Shown here: positions 14,601-15,014 of the stretch, piece after piece | How positions within the stretch are numbered: the stretch's first letter is position 1 | Layout of the letters: every line of letters starts with the position of its first letter | From: Clostridia bacterium | GTDB lineage: Bacteria; Bacillota; Clostridia; Oscillospirales; CAG-272 | DNA: 15,014 bases | Assembly (NCBI GenBank): GCA_017631215.1 | Contig: JAGBTR010000084.1 | Span: 1 to 15,014 of the forward strand | Direction of reading: 5' to 3' | Notes under the pieces: generated by a model | Databases searched by the model: none | Told to the model about the DNA's origin: nothing | Seen by the model: the letters and a program-made list of their open reading frames with translations, nothing else | Program-made: the position numbers and the translations under genes

Positions 14601-15014
14601 TCTTGCCCGACTTTGCGTCTGGCTTCGCGGTCGCGAGGCGCGGATGGAGTGCTGGAGTGCGGCGTTCGATACCGCGCTTGAGGATGCCTGCTCGTCGCTT
14701 CCCGCGCTGGGCGTCGGCGTCAAGGGACGCGCTGAGCTGATGCGTGCGATCCGACAGTCGCCGCTGGTCAAGGCCTTGCGCGACAACCTCTATGCACAAA
14801 CGACCCCGCCCGCCGATGCGCCCGTGATGGGACTTGTCGCGCTGGCTTATGCCCTTCGTCTGGCAGAGGGGGAGGACGACAGCGGAGACGCCCTGCGTCT
14901 TCTGAACGTCGGCTACGGCGCGCTGTGCACGCTGTGTGCTTATCGCACCGAATGCACGGGCACGCCGCAGGACGTCGAGAGCTACGTGGCCGTTTACGGT
15001 CAGCAGCTCACCGA
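11668..15014 (+). CDS. Giant FtsZ/tubulin-like protein, second copy (3' end outside the window)
   Basis: Open from the ATG to the last base, giving 1115 residues; the stop lies beyond the window. It is a diverged paralogue of the preceding gene. Shared blocks are YVIASLAGGTGSG (141-153, the tubulin signature loop), QWRSKALLALVNF (102-114), NAYAAMRELNAV, MWNPHL (900-905; 950-955 in the first copy) and QQL (1112-1114; 1180-1182 in the first copy). If the remaining part matches, the whole protein is about 1230 residues. The first nucleotide loop reads GIGGCGCS (9-16): Thr is replaced by Cys and a second Cys follows. After the signature GSG comes LLLP instead of SFIP. It has many more Cys residues than the first copy and less restricted codon use (for example ATA-AAT in TYINEEK). 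It probably arose by tandem duplication and then specialised, either as a co-polymer subunit or as a regulator of the first copy. No signal peptide or membrane helix is evident. Family membership is firm; the division of labour is inferred. Confidence 0.94.
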   Translation, partial: MGKEILIIGIGGCGCSVADKLARRLRASGRGDKVSALAVDTDEAALSSLCHVTAFPMVDACSLGSVVERLGQDRLAPYFPCDWDNDHTGFLKTLEMNRGAGQWRSKALLALVNFLSLPNARERLHDELRPFVETEDDFTVYVIASLAGGTGSGLLLPLTLYLRKHLGGRGRAVAMLACPDIFDGLVSAEQRVKMAANAYAAMRELNAVDQTARDTRPAAQRASHPYARIRLDDGMELGRLFDTLSKDDPVIPAAPFDRVFLQDKLPGVTTVGTHEDVMASLLYPICCDIHGDTHAVDLTAPAPAHVFGALSTLEIRYPREAIVRYIQAKNIFDTAQNEWLPLLKRTEDAVRQRAELERAYGRYLPDGTATFAAQLCEIVDTYINEEKTAVEEGEAPLPRTLAALGEEIDGASIVPPERLMSLYFPGEAEALLRDLVEQCAKSAPEKSKNPFENMTQKRESIRQLRQIASDAWELLNRYYLEAIGILRERRGEFIEAVTAEGGYLDRVFCAYDHPALGLYALCALRLALAARVTERMRLSDKMLAREDFDTLPEDMYTLTRMSAGRCPYGRCGETRFFELAIESGKASIGATALDRELLCEDITALCEGVEEFVTGQLRYVLLDALDTKIERLREAMRSLARQMDDYELDVRLALGASCGESNLAVNVGAAPEQKQAMQAAYWIDRYRAEDEERLLSGRLTEALADISRAEDGAMSRRIADALATIMTDYEARVSEYMVARESDPTALERMLSLGAPNGETDGVITREGEAMARRALRLAPAPLHIRPQEPTETQEGIRVVSLLVVSERTAAYVMRHAARWDLPASTAAEAAQNLLFLLGEYDVGVRICPELEDDRMIVCRAIQDLPLHEVSPFDELHRDGVCYRSYRKALSMVTQQMTQMWNPHLCRGMERHGALAYISPEMQKKREDMVAKALLRALMTGELFLAPLEDSGKTAYFCAEDGVILPVLVDEEAVLTGDLARLCVWLRGREARMECWSAAFDTALEDACSSLPALGVGVKGRAELMRAIRQSPLVKALRDNLYAQTTPPADAPVMGLVALAYALRLAEGEDDSGDALRLLNVGYGALCTLCAYRTECTGTPQDVESYVAVYGQQLT

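Noticed and set aside
11437..14799. Antisense open frame of 1120 codons opposite the second tubulin-like gene
   Set aside because: It overlaps the end of the first copy and most of the second, both supported by mutual homology. No ribosome-binding site or domain motif is seen.

Overview
The window looks like chromosome from a GC-rich Firmicute, most likely a gut-type member of the Clostridia. The support is indirect. All five genes have a strong Shine-Dalgarno sequence (AAAGGA, GGAGG, AAAGGAG or AAGGAG) 7-8 nt before an ATG. One gene carries BspA-type leucine-rich repeats common in gut Clostridia, and one has a Gram-positive style signal peptide. No ribosomal RNA or universal marker gene is present, so genus and species cannot be named. 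I see no tRNA, rRNA, CRISPR array, transposase or phage gene.

There are five large genes in two divergent groups around a 316-bp control region (4075-4390). The left group is read on the minus strand. Its first gene (4074-1960) encodes a three-helix membrane protein with two cytoplasmic Rossmann-like (TrkA-N/RCK-like) domains and a C-terminal ryanodine-receptor (RyR)-type domain. The second (1881-220) encodes a TIR domain with a conserved catalytic glutamate, fused to about 13 BspA-type repeats and lacking any signal peptide. A rho-independent terminator lies at 186-148, and beyond it a structured palindromic element at 27-77.

The right group is read on the plus strand. First comes a secreted, membrane-anchored von Willebrand A (vWA) protein with a complete metal-binding (MIDAS) site outside the cell and a basic cytoplasmic tail (4391-7615). 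Then come two paralogous giant FtsZ/tubulin-like proteins (Tubulin_2 type): one complete (7676-11575, 1299 aa) and one cut by the window edge (11668 to beyond 15014).

The vWA plus FtsZ-like pairing matches a predicted membrane-remodelling system that I recall from comparative genomics (Makarova and Koonin 2010, FtsZ-like families). What seems unusual here is the duplicated tubulin-like gene, with diverged nucleotide-loop residues in the second copy, and the divergent TIR-LRR plus RyR/Rossmann membrane protein pair. The left pair suggests NAD-related signalling: a TIR enzyme beside a membrane protein with nucleotide-binding folds. The right group suggests a surface sensor or adhesin coupled through one membrane helix to a cytoplasmic filament. 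That the two halves form one system is an inference from the shared divergent promoter region; nothing in the sequence proves it.
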